64,000 nt of DNA from Montifringilla adamsi (Eukaryota > Chordata > Aves > Passeriformes > Passeridae). The notes beneath the pieces are model-generated. The model did not search any database and was not told the DNA's origin. It saw nothing but the letters and a program-made list of their open reading frames with translations. A program made the position numbers and the translations under genes. Below, piece by piece: positions 1-13,160 of the stretch. Within the stretch, counting starts at the first letter, position 1, and every line of letters starts with the position of its first letter. Where the stretch lies: NCBI GenBank assembly GCA_017590115.1, contig JAGGNK010011114.1, positions 124,001-188,000 of the forward strand, given 5' to 3'.

Positions 1-1860
1 TTTGTGCATGTGTGTGTGCATGCTTTTGAATAGCCTATTAGGTCATGGGCCAATTAAGATTTTCAATTATTTTCATACAAAATTCAGAGAGATGCACAAC
101 ATTACAAACAGAAAGCAAGACCACGGCTTTTTATCTGGGTTTAGATTCATTTTTGAGACAAATTCAGTCTCAAAAAGGCACCAGCCACGTAAGAGAGGAA
201 AAGAAGTACAGAGATTCAGGTCTCTGTTTCACATTAAAAGAATAAAAAAAAAAAAGAACCCTAACAGGCAAAACTGAACGAGGGAACTGCAATCCCATGG
301 CAGGGTTATGGTGACTGTACAATTCCCTAGGGCTGCCCCAGCAATGGCCCTGAGCACATGGAGCCAATAATCCCAGCAGCAGCCTCTGGAGGCATAAGAA
401 TGTAAATATTGTGCAAAGACAGATAAAGTATATTCATTGCTTGACTGGTACTTTTACTCAAAACAGTGAAATATCCCAAGCAGCTGTGGAATTGTTTCCC
501 TTGGTGTTCTGATTAGAACTTGTAACCCGCTGTTCTCCCACTGGTATTTGGAGAAGGAAGAATAATAGTACCAAGAGGATGCACTCTCTATTCCTCCACA
601 AAACTGCCAGCAAATTTAAATTAAATTTAAGAGAGGGTGTGCATCGTGTCTCAGAAGCAGTTTCTACAAATTTCAAGAACACAGGCAGCTGAAGAAAAAT
701 GTCCTATCAGTTGCCAGGGAGGGAAGTGCTATAACACAAATGCCACCTCTGTAATGCACCAGGTGATCCAAATGGTAGAAAAATATTATTAAGGAAAAAA
801 CAGGGGAAAGGTTTATTCCTGATTTTTGGGTTTTGCTATGCCAGCCACATGCCCTAGACTTACATCTAGCTTAGCTAAGCAGTTTGGAGTTTCCCTAGTG
901 GAATTTGGGTGTAATCATCTGCCCTAACATTAAAAATGAGAGAATCAGAGGAGCTGCTCATAATTTGCTTGGTCTCAGCAGCACCAAGTGTTGCTCTGCA
1001 GCATTAGAGAGCAAGATTTTCTGTATGGAGGGATGTGGATATTCACACCACTTTCTTTAAGGTGTGGTGCTCTAAGTTTGGAGGCAGTAAACCCTCGGCT
1101 GATCTGAAAGCACAGAAAAGCTTTTCTAGCGGTGGTGCAGAGTAAGTTTCTGCTCCTTTTTGCTGCTGCTGTCCAAGCAACCAAAGGACAAGCAGCTCCT
1201 AACACAGAATTCAACCTTCACCATCAGAAAGGCAGTTTCTTGCATTCTTAGTGAGAGAGACATGAAGATATTCTGAAAGGCAACCACATTTTCCTGGAAT
1301 ATATAAAAATTTCTGTAATAACCTTGGAAAAAACAATTTTAGTCTCTGAATCCACATCTGAACAGTTTCAGGCATCTTCAGGGAAGGGAGGGAAGGTCAA
1401 AGAATATGTTTGCAGCTTATTATTCCTGGCTAGTGGAAACATACATTTCCTATACTAAAAGTGAATGCTTACCAGCTGCAATGTCAGCCTTGTCCCAGGA
1501 TGAAAACACAGTGTTTTTATGAAAACCTCTGCTCTTTCAGTGAACTGCAGTGACAGTAGCACACAGGTAACTAGCATCCCACACTACAGATTCACAAGTC
1601 ATCACATTTCCCCTTAGCAAATGACTCAGGAAAAAATCTATCCTTGTAAACAAGAATTAGTGTCAGCAGTCTTATAGCTTCAGATACTGCAAGATAATGC
1701 CCAGAGTGTTTGTTAGTAATTATCCAGCCTGAAGGCAAACACCCTTTCACACAAACCAGGCACTGGCATGGACTCTATTGCAAGGAAACAAAACCAGGTC
1801 AGTGAGACAAGCTACGCAACATTTTCCCCATGCTAGATTAGCACCTACTACTCCACAATA
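1..1860 (-). other. MRAP intron sequence
   Basis: AT-rich unremarkable DNA lying 3' of the MRAP exon on the minus strand, presumably its intron. I see no exon with the MRAP transmembrane sequence and no convincing repeat. A hydrophobic reading near 541-600 on the minus strand lacks MRAP similarity. Confidence 0.5.
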
Positions 1861-1865
1861 CTTAC

Positions 1866-1971
1866 ATTTATTAACCTTCAACTTGCTTCCATCTACTGGA
1901 ATTGGATCTATGTAATCCCAGTAATATTCATAAGACCAGAAATACTCAGAGGAGTTTGTTCTGTTAGCCAT
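1866..1971 (-). CDS. MRAP: MRAP, first coding exon (partial gene)
   Basis: Melanocortin-2 receptor accessory protein, a small single-pass membrane protein that brings the ACTH receptor MC2R to the cell surface. The exon starts [20 protein letters not shown] and continues [15 protein letters not shown], which lines up with the start of human MRAP: the MANxTN glycosylation site, the tyrosine-rich stretch and the IPVD...KLK segment. It ends after 35 codons plus one base at a good donor (GTAAGT at 1865-1860), the expected exon boundary just before the transmembrane segment. I could not find the transmembrane exon in bases 1-1860, so it probably lies beyond the left edge. The gene is divergent from MIS18A, about 1 kb between start codons. 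Family assignment is firm; only this piece is supported. Confidence 0.88.
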
Positions 1972-3005
1972 GTCAGCGGTGCCTGTTAAGCCAGCTCAGA
2001 ACTCCGACCCACTGCTTTGCCTCGTTGTACTTCGGCGCCCGCAGACAGAGAATTGCACAACTGGTGCCTGTGCCAATCGCTCCGGGGTCCCGCAGCTCAA
2101 GGACTGCCTTGGGACTGAAAACATCTAGTGGCAACGAGCGTTAATGTACGGCAGAGATGTAAGAGCAGCCCTGAAAATGCAATCCTTGCTTGCTGCTGGA
2201 GACTCACGTTATTCCTCAAGGTGTTTTAAATGGAGACGGGTGCCCTGTAACCTAGGGACAGGATGGACATGTGCCAGCTGGATCATAAACCCTTCTCTCA
2301 CAGCAGTGCACTGTTCCTGGGAACTCCTGAGCACAGCCGGGCGGGGAAACATTCCCGAATGTGTCTGGATGGAAAGGGCTGGGGTCTGCAGGGGCACTCG
2401 GCCTCTTGAGCCTGGAGGAGACGGAGGTCAGAGCCCACTGGGGCTGCAGCTCCGGGCCCCGCTCCCTGTGACAGCAACAGCACCGAGAGAACGGCTGGAG
2501 CTGTGTCTGGAGGGGTTTAGGCTGGAGAGCAGGGAAAGGTTCTTCCCCAGAGGGTGCTGGCACTGCCCAGGCTCCCCAGGGAATGGGCAGGGCCCCACAG
2601 AGCTCCAGGAGCGTTTGGACAGCGCTGCCAGGGATGCCCAGGGTGGGATTGTTGGGGTGTCTGTGCAGAGACAAGGTGGCACTGGGTGGTCCTTGTGGGT
2701 CCTTCCAGCTCAGGAGATTCTCTGAATTTGGAGTGACTCGATAAAACGCTTCATATAAAAACGATATACTGGAATGACCACATCCTTTGCTTTGGTTCCC
2801 TGACCTAACGGTGTCTAAACGCGCCACGGGCGGTGCTGGGCCGGCCCCGGGAGCAGTTCCGGGGCAGCCGCGGCGTGAGGGCGGTGCGGGGCCGGCCCCG
2901 GAGCAGTTCCGGGGGCACACGGGGGCGGCTCCCGTTTCCTTGGCGGGCTGTTCGAGGGCGATGTCCGGTGTCACTGCCGCTCCCTTGGCGGGCGATTCGA
3001 AGACG
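1972..3005. promoter_or_regulatory. MRAP / MIS18A divergent intergenic region
   Basis: The two start codons face away from each other across about 1 kb. The MIS18A side (about 2820-3400) is CpG-rich with GC-box-like runs and no TATA box, as expected for a housekeeping promoter. A CR1 fragment fills about 2405-2735. Near the MIS18A start there are two tandem duplications: about 50 bp at 2830-2880 / 2881-2925, and about 45 bp containing the start codon at about 2928-2970 / 2971-3015. Whether the two genes share a promoter cannot be told from sequence. Confidence 0.55.
2405..2735 (+). repeat. CR1 retroposon fragment
   Basis: Matches the CR1 3' region in its typical order: a 'gagaacggctggagctgtg' block, 'ggctggagagcagggaaag', 'ttcttccccagagggtgctgg', 'gtttggacagcgctgcc', then 'ggtgggattgttggggtgtc' and 'ttccagctcaggagattct'. 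It is plus oriented and older than most copies in the window. Confidence 0.8.
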
Positions 3006-6067
<3,062 letters not shown>

Positions 6068-6278
6068 CAGGAAATACCTGCTGAACTGCAGGAGAAGGGC
6101 AGAGGTGAAAGCTGGCCCTGTGATCCTCTGGGATCTGTGGGAACATTACAAAGACTGTGGAAGAGCTGAAGGCCATGGGTGGCCTGTGTGGTGGGGGAGC
6201 ACAACTGGCTGAGGCTGTGTCCCAGCCAAGGAGTTCCTCTTACGTCCCTCAAAAGGATACCCCAGGGCTTTTTTTCTT

Positions 6279-6284
6279 AATAAA
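6279..6284 (+). terminator. MIS18A poly(A) signal AATAAA
   Basis: First canonical AATAAA downstream of the MIS18A stop codon, 212 bases after it. It is preceded by an ordinary 3'UTR without other signals. A cleavage site near 6300 is inferred. Confidence 0.7.
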
Positions 6285-6299
6285 GACTTCTGAGCAGAC

Positions 6300-8570
6300 A
6301 ATCTGTTGACTTCTGGTTTCATGTAAATATTACTTAATGTTTTGTCTCTGTAAAGCAAAACATTTATCTCCTGACTTCCCTGCTATTCAGTATCTACTGA
6401 ACTGGGTGGGCATTTTCCTAAGCTAATGAAAAACCTCCCTGTGATTCTGTGATTTCCAAAGGAACAGCATTAAGTCACTCATGTTGTCCTTGTCTCCATA
6501 GCTTTAGCTGGACTTGTGCTCAAAGACAGGAATGACTCAATAACTATATGAGGTGAATTGCTAGTTTGGTGGGGGTTTTTTGCAAGTTCAGGGATAAAAT
6601 GTGATGTAAGAAAATGCTTTCTTTGCAGCATTAGATTTTTGCAGTCTTGCAGCTTTTCAAGCTTTTCAAGTCACCTCATTCAGATTTAAACTCTCTTGAA
6701 ATATGCTTAATTTTTTTCATTGTTATTGTTGGTTTTTGCTTTGATTTGGTTTTGTTTTTTTGCCTGGCTTAGGAAAATTTAACAGATCTCACTTTTTTCT
6801 TCTCCAGTTGAGTGTAGTGTTATCTTCTTAATTCAAAAAAACATTTGCTGTGTGGAAAAACCATCTTGCCTTGTGAGAGGACAGGTAGGAACTGTTTTAA
6901 TGGCCAGTGCCACAGTGCCCTGTACCACACAGGTTCCCAGGAAGTGGGGAGCCCTCTGCCAGGCAGATACACCTGGCCAGGTTCCTGTGGATGCCGCTGC
7001 TGGACCCGGCTGATGAGGTGATAACCAGCTTGGCTTTATTGCCAGAGTAAAACTCATCAGTTTTCCTATGAATCCCAGCAAATTGGTCCCAAAGGCTTTG
7101 TCACTCAGTCTCTGCTACCATTGGTTTGTAGAGGTTGGATCCCAGTTATTCACACCAGGAGTGCCCCTGAATCCTTTTTCCCCACTTTTCTGTTCCAGTC
7201 ATGGGAGATACTCGGGTTTTGGTTTTTTTCCCTCTGCAGTTCACTGCAGATCGCAAAAAACCCACAGGAGGGAAGATCATTACTTGTGCTTCCACCACCA
7301 GGTGAGGAGCTTGACTTTGGAATGTTTATGGAATTGGCCGAGCAGCTTTTACTTCTGGGGTTCCCGTAGTCTGTCCATGGCAGGTCCAGCCTGTGCTTCA
7401 ACTTAGAGCCCTCAGTCCGCAGGGAAATGAACCTTTGGGGAAGTTCTTACAGCTCTACGTAATGCTTTATGAATTATGATGATTTTCTGGAAGTAGGGTG
7501 TCCATTCTGACCCATTTTCTTCCCTCTCCCTTCAGATTGTACCTGCTGAAAGGCTGAGGTGAGACCAGGATCTGTAAAATCCCTGACTCCCTGTCTTCCT
7601 GAGGCTGAAGCCATGTTTGCTGTCAATGACGACATAGTGGAAGATGCTGAAGACTGAAAGCTTCGGGTTTTTTCCCCTAAATCCCAAGAGTCTCTCTGCA
7701 GCTGTGCCCTGTCTATCTCTTAAAAGAGTTTCTGGGTTTAGAAAGGTTTTTCTATTCTGCAATATTTATCTGTAACTCAATTAAAAGGAATCATGCTGTA
7801 TCAATGTGTGTTAATTTTTTTTTTTGAGTTGGTTAATTAAAGCAAATTATTGATAAGGGCTTTGAGCATCCCTTAGTTGGAGCTGGCAGCTCTTCTTTAA
7901 TTTCTCTTCATTCCTTTAATTTCTTTCTATTATTTCTTAAGCAATTTCTGCAGTTAGGTCAAGGATCAATGCATCAAGGACAACAGCATTTCTGCCCTGC
8001 TGGATTGGGAAATCCAAGCCCAGTTTCCTGGAGAGATTGAGGGGATGGGGAGCTGAGCCTCAAGCTCTGTTTTGACAGTGGGAATTTGGTGAGGAAGAAA
8101 GAGGAGAGATCCCAGAAAAAGTAGTTAAGGCCAGTTCTGCTGGCTTTGGGTGCTCCTACCCCAAAAAAATCATCCTGGTTAAAGGGAACTTGAGGAAGCA
8201 AGAGGGCCCGTGCCAGGATCCTGTGCTGGGACCCCCAAACCCTGGTCAGGGATGCTGGGAAGTGTCAGCTCCAGGGGAACACTACAGAGGGGCTGTGCTG
8301 GAACCCCTCAGTTTCCATCCAGAGATGCTGGGCACTACTAGACTATTGGGACACTACTGAGAGGCTCCACTGTCTGATCCAGAGAGTTTTCCCATTATTT
8401 TCTGTCGTGCTTAGCACCTGGCAAGTCGTTACAGGTAGAGAATCGCATTGGAGCAGTTGGAGTCACAGATGATCACCAGAAACCAGTGTGGGAGAGCAAA
8501 TGAGCTGTTCCATATGATTTTTCACAGTGTGTTTTGAATTTATACCAGAATCTCTCCGCTCCCCTCAGAT
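6300..8570. other. Intergenic, nothing identified
   Basis: Ordinary AT-rich to balanced DNA after MIS18A. Open readings are short and overlap in several frames without family similarity. I see no promoter, RNA gene or clear repeat. Confidence 0.5.
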
Positions 8571-8774
8571 CCCGTGCCCTTGAGTTTTGAATTTTCTCAT
8601 AAAGAATCCTCGGCCTACACTGGGGAAAAAAAATTCCCTGGCACGACGTGGAGCGGCGAGGTTTGGGGGCTCTGGGGCCGGCACGGAGGGTCCCCACGCC
8701 CCGGCCGGTTCCAGTCAGCACGAGGAGATCGCCGCCGTCCTCCCGTGCGCGGCCAGAGGCACAGCCCCGGCCCG

Positions 8775-9500
8775 GCAGGTCCCAGCGCAGCGCCCGTCCC
8801 GGAGCGGCTCCTGCCGCCCGCGGCGATCCCGGTCCCGATCCCTGCCCCAGTGCCGCCCCGCTCCTCCGGCCCCGAGACCCACACTCCGCCCGCCGGGGGA
8901 GAGACGGCACCGCTCGGGACCCCCAGCCGACACCGACAGGAGCCGAACCAGAAGCCCCGCTCCCAACCCCGGTCCCGCCTCCCCGCAGGGCCGGGAGCGG
9001 CCCCGCTTCGGCCCAGAGGCGATGGGCGGGGCCGGCCCAGGGAGACGGGCGGGGCCGCGAACGATGGTCCCGCCTCCATCCCGGGCAGGGCGGGGCGGGC
9101 TCGGGGCGGGCCCGGGCTCCGTGAGGCGGGACCGGAGGCGGGCCCGGGGCCCTGTGAGGCGGGGCCGGAGGCGGGCCCGGTGCCCTGTGAGGCGGGACCG
9201 GAGGCGGGACCGGGGCCCTGTGAGGCGGGGCTGGAGGCGGGCCCGGGACTGCGTGAGGCGGGACCGGAGGCGGGCCCGGTGCCCTGTGAGGCGGAGCCGG
9301 GGCTGCGTGAGGCGGGGCCGGGGGCGGCCGCGGGCGGGGCTTCAGGGGCGGGTCCCGGGACGGGCCCAGGTGCGCAGGGCGGGTCCTGGGGCCGTCTCAG
9401 GTGTGCGGGACCCCAGGGCGGCTGCGCGGGGCGGGGCCGAGGTTATTTAACTCCCAGAACTCGCCTCGTCCGCCATTTGCTCACGCTGAGCAGGTTGCGG
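8775..9500 (+). repeat. Inverted duplication, left arm
   Basis: The same GC-rich unit occurs here in plus and at 10275-10845 in minus orientation. Matching landmarks run in the same order in both arms: 'cgtcccggagcggctc', 'ctcctccggcccc', 'cacagccgacac'-like blocks, an exact 20-base match (9419-9438 versus 10342-10361), a TATA-like ATTTAA (9445-9450 versus 10329-10334) and GCCATTTGCT (9472-9481 versus 10297-10306). The centre of symmetry is near 9890. Similarity is patchy and the left arm carries an extra minisatellite, so the duplication is old or has been edited. Confidence 0.75.
9121..9330 (+). repeat. 33-bp GC-rich minisatellite
   Basis: Five full 33-bp units start at 9121, 9154, 9187, 9220 and 9253. 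They are followed by a 21-bp shortened copy at 9286 and a degenerate copy at 9307. Each begins gtgaggcggg and carries ggaggcgggcccgg. Units differ by a few substitutions. Confidence 0.93.
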
Positions 9501-9529
9501 ACGGCTGCTTCTTTTCGCAGCTCCGCAGC

Positions 9530-9959
9530 TTCGGCCTCCCCTTCTTTCCCCCCTCTACTCTTCCTTCCTCCTGCTCGTATTCCCTTTCTTTCTCTGCCTT
9601 TCCCAACCCTTTTCCTCTCCTTCCCAAAGCCGACTCCTTTCCCTCCCCTTTCGGCCTCCCCTCCTGTGCCCCCTTCTACACTGCCTTCCTTCTCCCCGTA
9701 TTCCTGTTCTTTCTCCCCTAAACTCTCCCCTCCTCTTCCCCCAAACCCGACCTCCCCCCACTCCTTCCTGTCCTGTCCCTAACCCGCTAATCTCTTCTGT
9801 TCCCCCTCTCGCCTTCCTCTGTCCGCCGTTCCTCTTCCCTCCATCCCGGCCTTTCCCTTCCCCTCCTGCTTTCCTCCACAGACCTCCCTCCCTACCCTTT
9901 CTCATCCCCTGCTATCGCTCCTCTCTTCCCGTCCCCCCTTTCCTTCTTTCCCCTCAGCC
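9530..9959 (+). repeat. 430-bp polypyrimidine tract
   Basis: Nearly uninterrupted C/T-rich plus strand, ending 'ttctttcccctcag' just before 'ccgcggggctggggg', which would be a strong splice acceptor. Such tracts can form triplex (H-) DNA. An AATAAA (9985-9990) lies just beyond. No exon is recognised on either side. Confidence 0.85.
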
Positions 9960-10047
9960 GCGGGGCTGGGGGTGCCGGACAATAATAAAGCCCAGAGGGC
10001 CGGAGCCCGGCGCCCTCGGCCCCCGCTGGAGCCCCTTGGCGGGGGTC

Positions 10048-10122
10048 CCCGTGCAGTTCACATGCGGGTGAACGCACGGGACACCGCCGGGGCTCCGGCT
10101 TCCCCCGTGTGTCACACGGGGG
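10048..10122. other. Two adjacent hairpin-forming palindromes
   Basis: 10048-10080 folds as two stacked stems: cccgtgc pairs with gcacggg and gttcac with gtgaac, with a 6-base loop. 10102-10122 is a perfect 21-base palindrome with a 10-bp stem (cccccgtgtg / cacacggggg) around a single T. Both lie inside the spacer of the larger inverted duplication. Confidence 0.85.
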
Positions 10123-10274
10123 CGCCCTCCTTAGGAGAGGGTCCTGGGGTGGGGGGGTGCGGGTTGGAGGGGCTCCCCTCATTAGGGAGAGGTATAAAAA
10201 AAAAGAAACACGAAGTAAGAGAAATGTATAAGAAATGAAGAGAAAAAGAGATATAGGGCGCGGCCCGGCCGCAA

Positions 10275-10845
10275 CCTCCCCCACCGAACGCCGAGCAGCA
10301 AATGGCTCCGCCTGCCTCTCACCGCGCCTTAAATCCCCCAAGGCCCCGCCCCGCGCAGCCGCTCTGGGGCCCCGCGCACCTGTGCAGGTCCCGCCCCTCA
10401 CACCTGTGTAGGCCCCGCCCCCCACGGCCCCGCCTCCCCCCCGCCCCCCCCGGGCCCGTAAATGCCGGCGGATCCGCGCCCGCTCCGCTTTCTGCGGTGG
10501 GTGCTCGTCTCGGGGTGCTGCGGGACCGGCGCTCGGAGCGCTGTGCGGAGATCCGGATCGGGGGCTGCTACCGCCACTGCGCGGTGTCCAGCGCGTTCAG
10601 GTGGGATCGGGATCTGGGCTCGGGGATTCGGGTCCTGGTCCTGCAGGTGTCGGCTGTGGGATCCGGGCAGAGTCGCTTCTTCCTCGGCAAGCAGGGTGTG
10701 GGTGCTGGGGCCGGAGGATCGAGGAGGCATTGAGGCTGGGATCGGGACCGGCACTACCGCCGGCGGGAAGAGCCGCTCCGGGACGGGTGCTGGGACCGAG
10801 TCCGGCGCTGCGGCGGGTGCGGGGCTGGGGTCGCACCGGAGCTCC
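10275..10845 (-). repeat. Inverted duplication, right arm
   Basis: Minus-strand partner of the unit at 8775-9500. Both arms are followed, in their own orientation, by pyrimidine-rich DNA (plus strand 9530-9959; minus strand 10258-10190). A further partial copy of the 'gccgctccgggacgg' block lies in tandem at about 11160-11195, so the unit occurs at least three times. Confidence 0.75.
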
Positions 10846-11249
10846 GGGCACGCTTCTCCTATGGCCGTGGCGAGCCAGGGGATGCCGGTGCCGGGCCCGC
10901 CAGGAGGACGGTGCTTCCCTGGAGCAGACGCTGGATCGCGGCTGGAAGCAGGCAGGGCACGGGGATCGCCCGGCCCCGGGACCCACCGGCAGCGCCGCCT
11001 CCCGCCCCGTGGGGCGCCCCTTGGCGGACACGGGGCCGCCCCGCGGGGACACCGAGCCCTCGGCCCCGGTAACCCTGCGGCCACCGCGCTCCCTGCGAGC
11101 AGCACCGCCCGCCTCCCCCGTGCCCGCATCCCCGGGGAACCTCTGCCGAACGAGCGGGGCAGCCGCTCCGGGACGGCCGCTGGGACCGGCTCCAACTGTG
11201 CCCGGTGTGGGACTGGAGGAGGCCAGAAGCCCCCGAAAGGTAGGCAGCA

Positions 11250-13160
11250 CCTCGTGTCCTTGGGATCTGCAGGGAAGGAGCTGTGCCTGCAGCGTCCTGC
11301 CCGCGGCACGCAGCATGCCAAGCACACGGGGTACCTGGACAGCGCTGGCACGGACACGGCTAAAGGGCTGCCTGTGGCTCCTCGGCCAGGGCTGCTCTGA
11401 ACAGGCACATGGAGATGCTTCAGCCCGGACAGAGACCACTGACAGCCCAGAAGGACCCGAGGAGCAGCTGGCACTATCCGGGAATGGAGGCACGGGGCCG
11501 TTTGCAGAGGGGCTCAGACAGCAATTCCTGATTCTGACCTCCAAGAGTTCACACACAGCTGCCAGGTATGTCTCGGCCACCCCAAATCTCTTCCCTCCTT
11601 TCTTGTCCGAGGCCGCTGTCCATCAGCAGCATTTAAGCTAAGCTAAGGCAATTTTCTCTCACAGATATTAAATCCCAAGCAATAGGCCTTGGAGATGCCT
11701 TAAAATCAGAGGTTTGAGTTGGGATGAAGTTTGGAACTTTTCAGGGAGCCAGTTGGAAGTGCAGAAGTGGTGGAAGACTTTTGCAGGTGGGTCCCACTAG
11801 AGGTGTGCTGAAGGCAGGAGCTGTCAGGTTCTTCCAGCAGGAATTCAACAAGGAATGAATGTGGGGCTGCGGGTATAATTCATCTGAACTAGCAGATACT
11901 GAACCCCAAATCCGGGCGCCACATGCAGAACAATCTTTGTGCTGCCCTGTCAGCTAAAGCCCCTGGGCTGGGAAACTTCAGCAGCCTAGTGTATGGAATG
12001 ATCTAAATCCCAGCAGCCAGCATGCCCAGAGGGACAATCCACGTCCCAGGGTGGCACCCTGTGTCCTTCCCCTGCTGCTGGTGGGACAAATTGCCCTCGG
12101 TAGGGTTGGGCCTGGCTGGGCAGGAGCTGGGAGCAGGAGGGGCGGGAGAGCGGATCGGGAAGCGCGGGGAGAGGAGGCCACTGGAACGTGACCTGAATCT
12201 GCTGAAAACATTCTTTCCCTGCAGAAGCCAGGAGCTGAGGCAGATCCCTCCTGGCCAGGCTAGTGGGCTGGGGGAAAACACCGTGCCCCTGCCAGGAGCT
12301 CTGACTCTGCTTTTCCTCCCGGCTCCTCAGCAGTGCCAGGGCCACCGTGAGGGAGCTCAGCCCCAAAAAACCCCACAGCATCAATGATTCCAAAAGAGAA
12401 ATCCTGCATTGTAGTAAAAAAACCCTAAACATCTGTTAAAAAGGCTACGACAACACTGTAACAGGATTCCCAGGAACCTTCTGCTTTGCTCTTGGTTCTG
12501 TTTTTATGTATTTTTAGTCCCTCAATGGGCAGCTTGTAGAATTTATTCTGGGTCTTAGAGGTTGAGCAGGGCTGGCTTTGGATGGGCCTTCACCTCTGGT
12601 CCCACTTTGTGCCAAGCTGGGTGAACTCATCGCCTCAGCTTTTCCCTCCAAAATATCCCTTACTCATTTCCCCGCAGATGAACTCAGATTTTGCCCCAAA
12701 CTGTCCACTCCTCACCTCCTCTTGCCCTCAGTGTCCGTTCTGTTCCCCACAGGTGCCCTGGTGACACCAGGGAGCTCCCTTTGCCTTTCTCCAGCCCGAG
12801 GCCGCTCCTCCGCTCGCTCCCTCTGCTCTTGTCTCACACAGCAGGGCACAAAAGGGGAAAGCTTTCATTCATTCATTAATTCTGCAATTAATTAACAATT
12901 ATTTCCAATTCCCCAGTGAGAAGAACATGAACTCACAGCCATCGAGGCCTGACAGGGTCCTGCAATGAGAGCTCAGCGCACGTCCACAGGGGTAAGTCCA
13001 GCATCTGAAAGAAAAAAACATAGGAGCAAAATGTGCCCTATTGTGCTTCTAAGTTATTTCAGGTTTTTAAAGCCCAACCAACATTTGCTCTTGATTTTGG
13101 TTGGGTGACTCATGAGCGGTGGGCACAGGTCATGCCATTCATGGGGGCAGAAAAAGTAGA
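11250..13160. other. Intergenic, nothing identified
   Basis: Balanced-composition DNA without recognisable genes. Several open readings of 60-150 codons overlap in different frames and have no family similarity. A GGTAAGT at 12991-12997 resembles a donor but has no supported exon. Confidence 0.45.

Larger units (their letters stand above)
8640..11240. other. Large orphan CpG island
   Basis: About 2.6 kb of very GC-rich, CpG-dense DNA, interrupted by the CT tract at 9530-9959, with no recognisable protein exon. Long open readings exist in several overlapping frames on both strands, as expected from few stop codons in GC-rich sequence. GC boxes (ggggcgggg) sit at 9430-9437 and, inverted, around 10342-10355. 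It includes the inverted duplication described separately. It may be a promoter of a noncoding or rearranged transcript, or a GC-rich repeat. Confidence 0.6.

Noticed and set aside
458..682. Hydrophobic minus-strand reading that could be the MRAP transmembrane exon
   Set aside because: The residues do not match the MRAP transmembrane sequence, and no acceptor in the required phase precedes it.
7500..7800. Possible extra 3' exon of MIS18A after 'ccctcccttcag'
   Set aside because: The MIS18A product is already complete at 6067 with a poly(A) signal at 6279, and the reading here is short and unconserved.
8574..11580. Open readings of 250-400 codons on both strands, rich in Pro, Arg, Gly and Ala
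   Set aside because: They overlap one another in several frames in very GC-rich DNA where stop codons are scarce. The left plus-strand and right minus-strand readings resemble each other only because the DNA is an inverted duplication.
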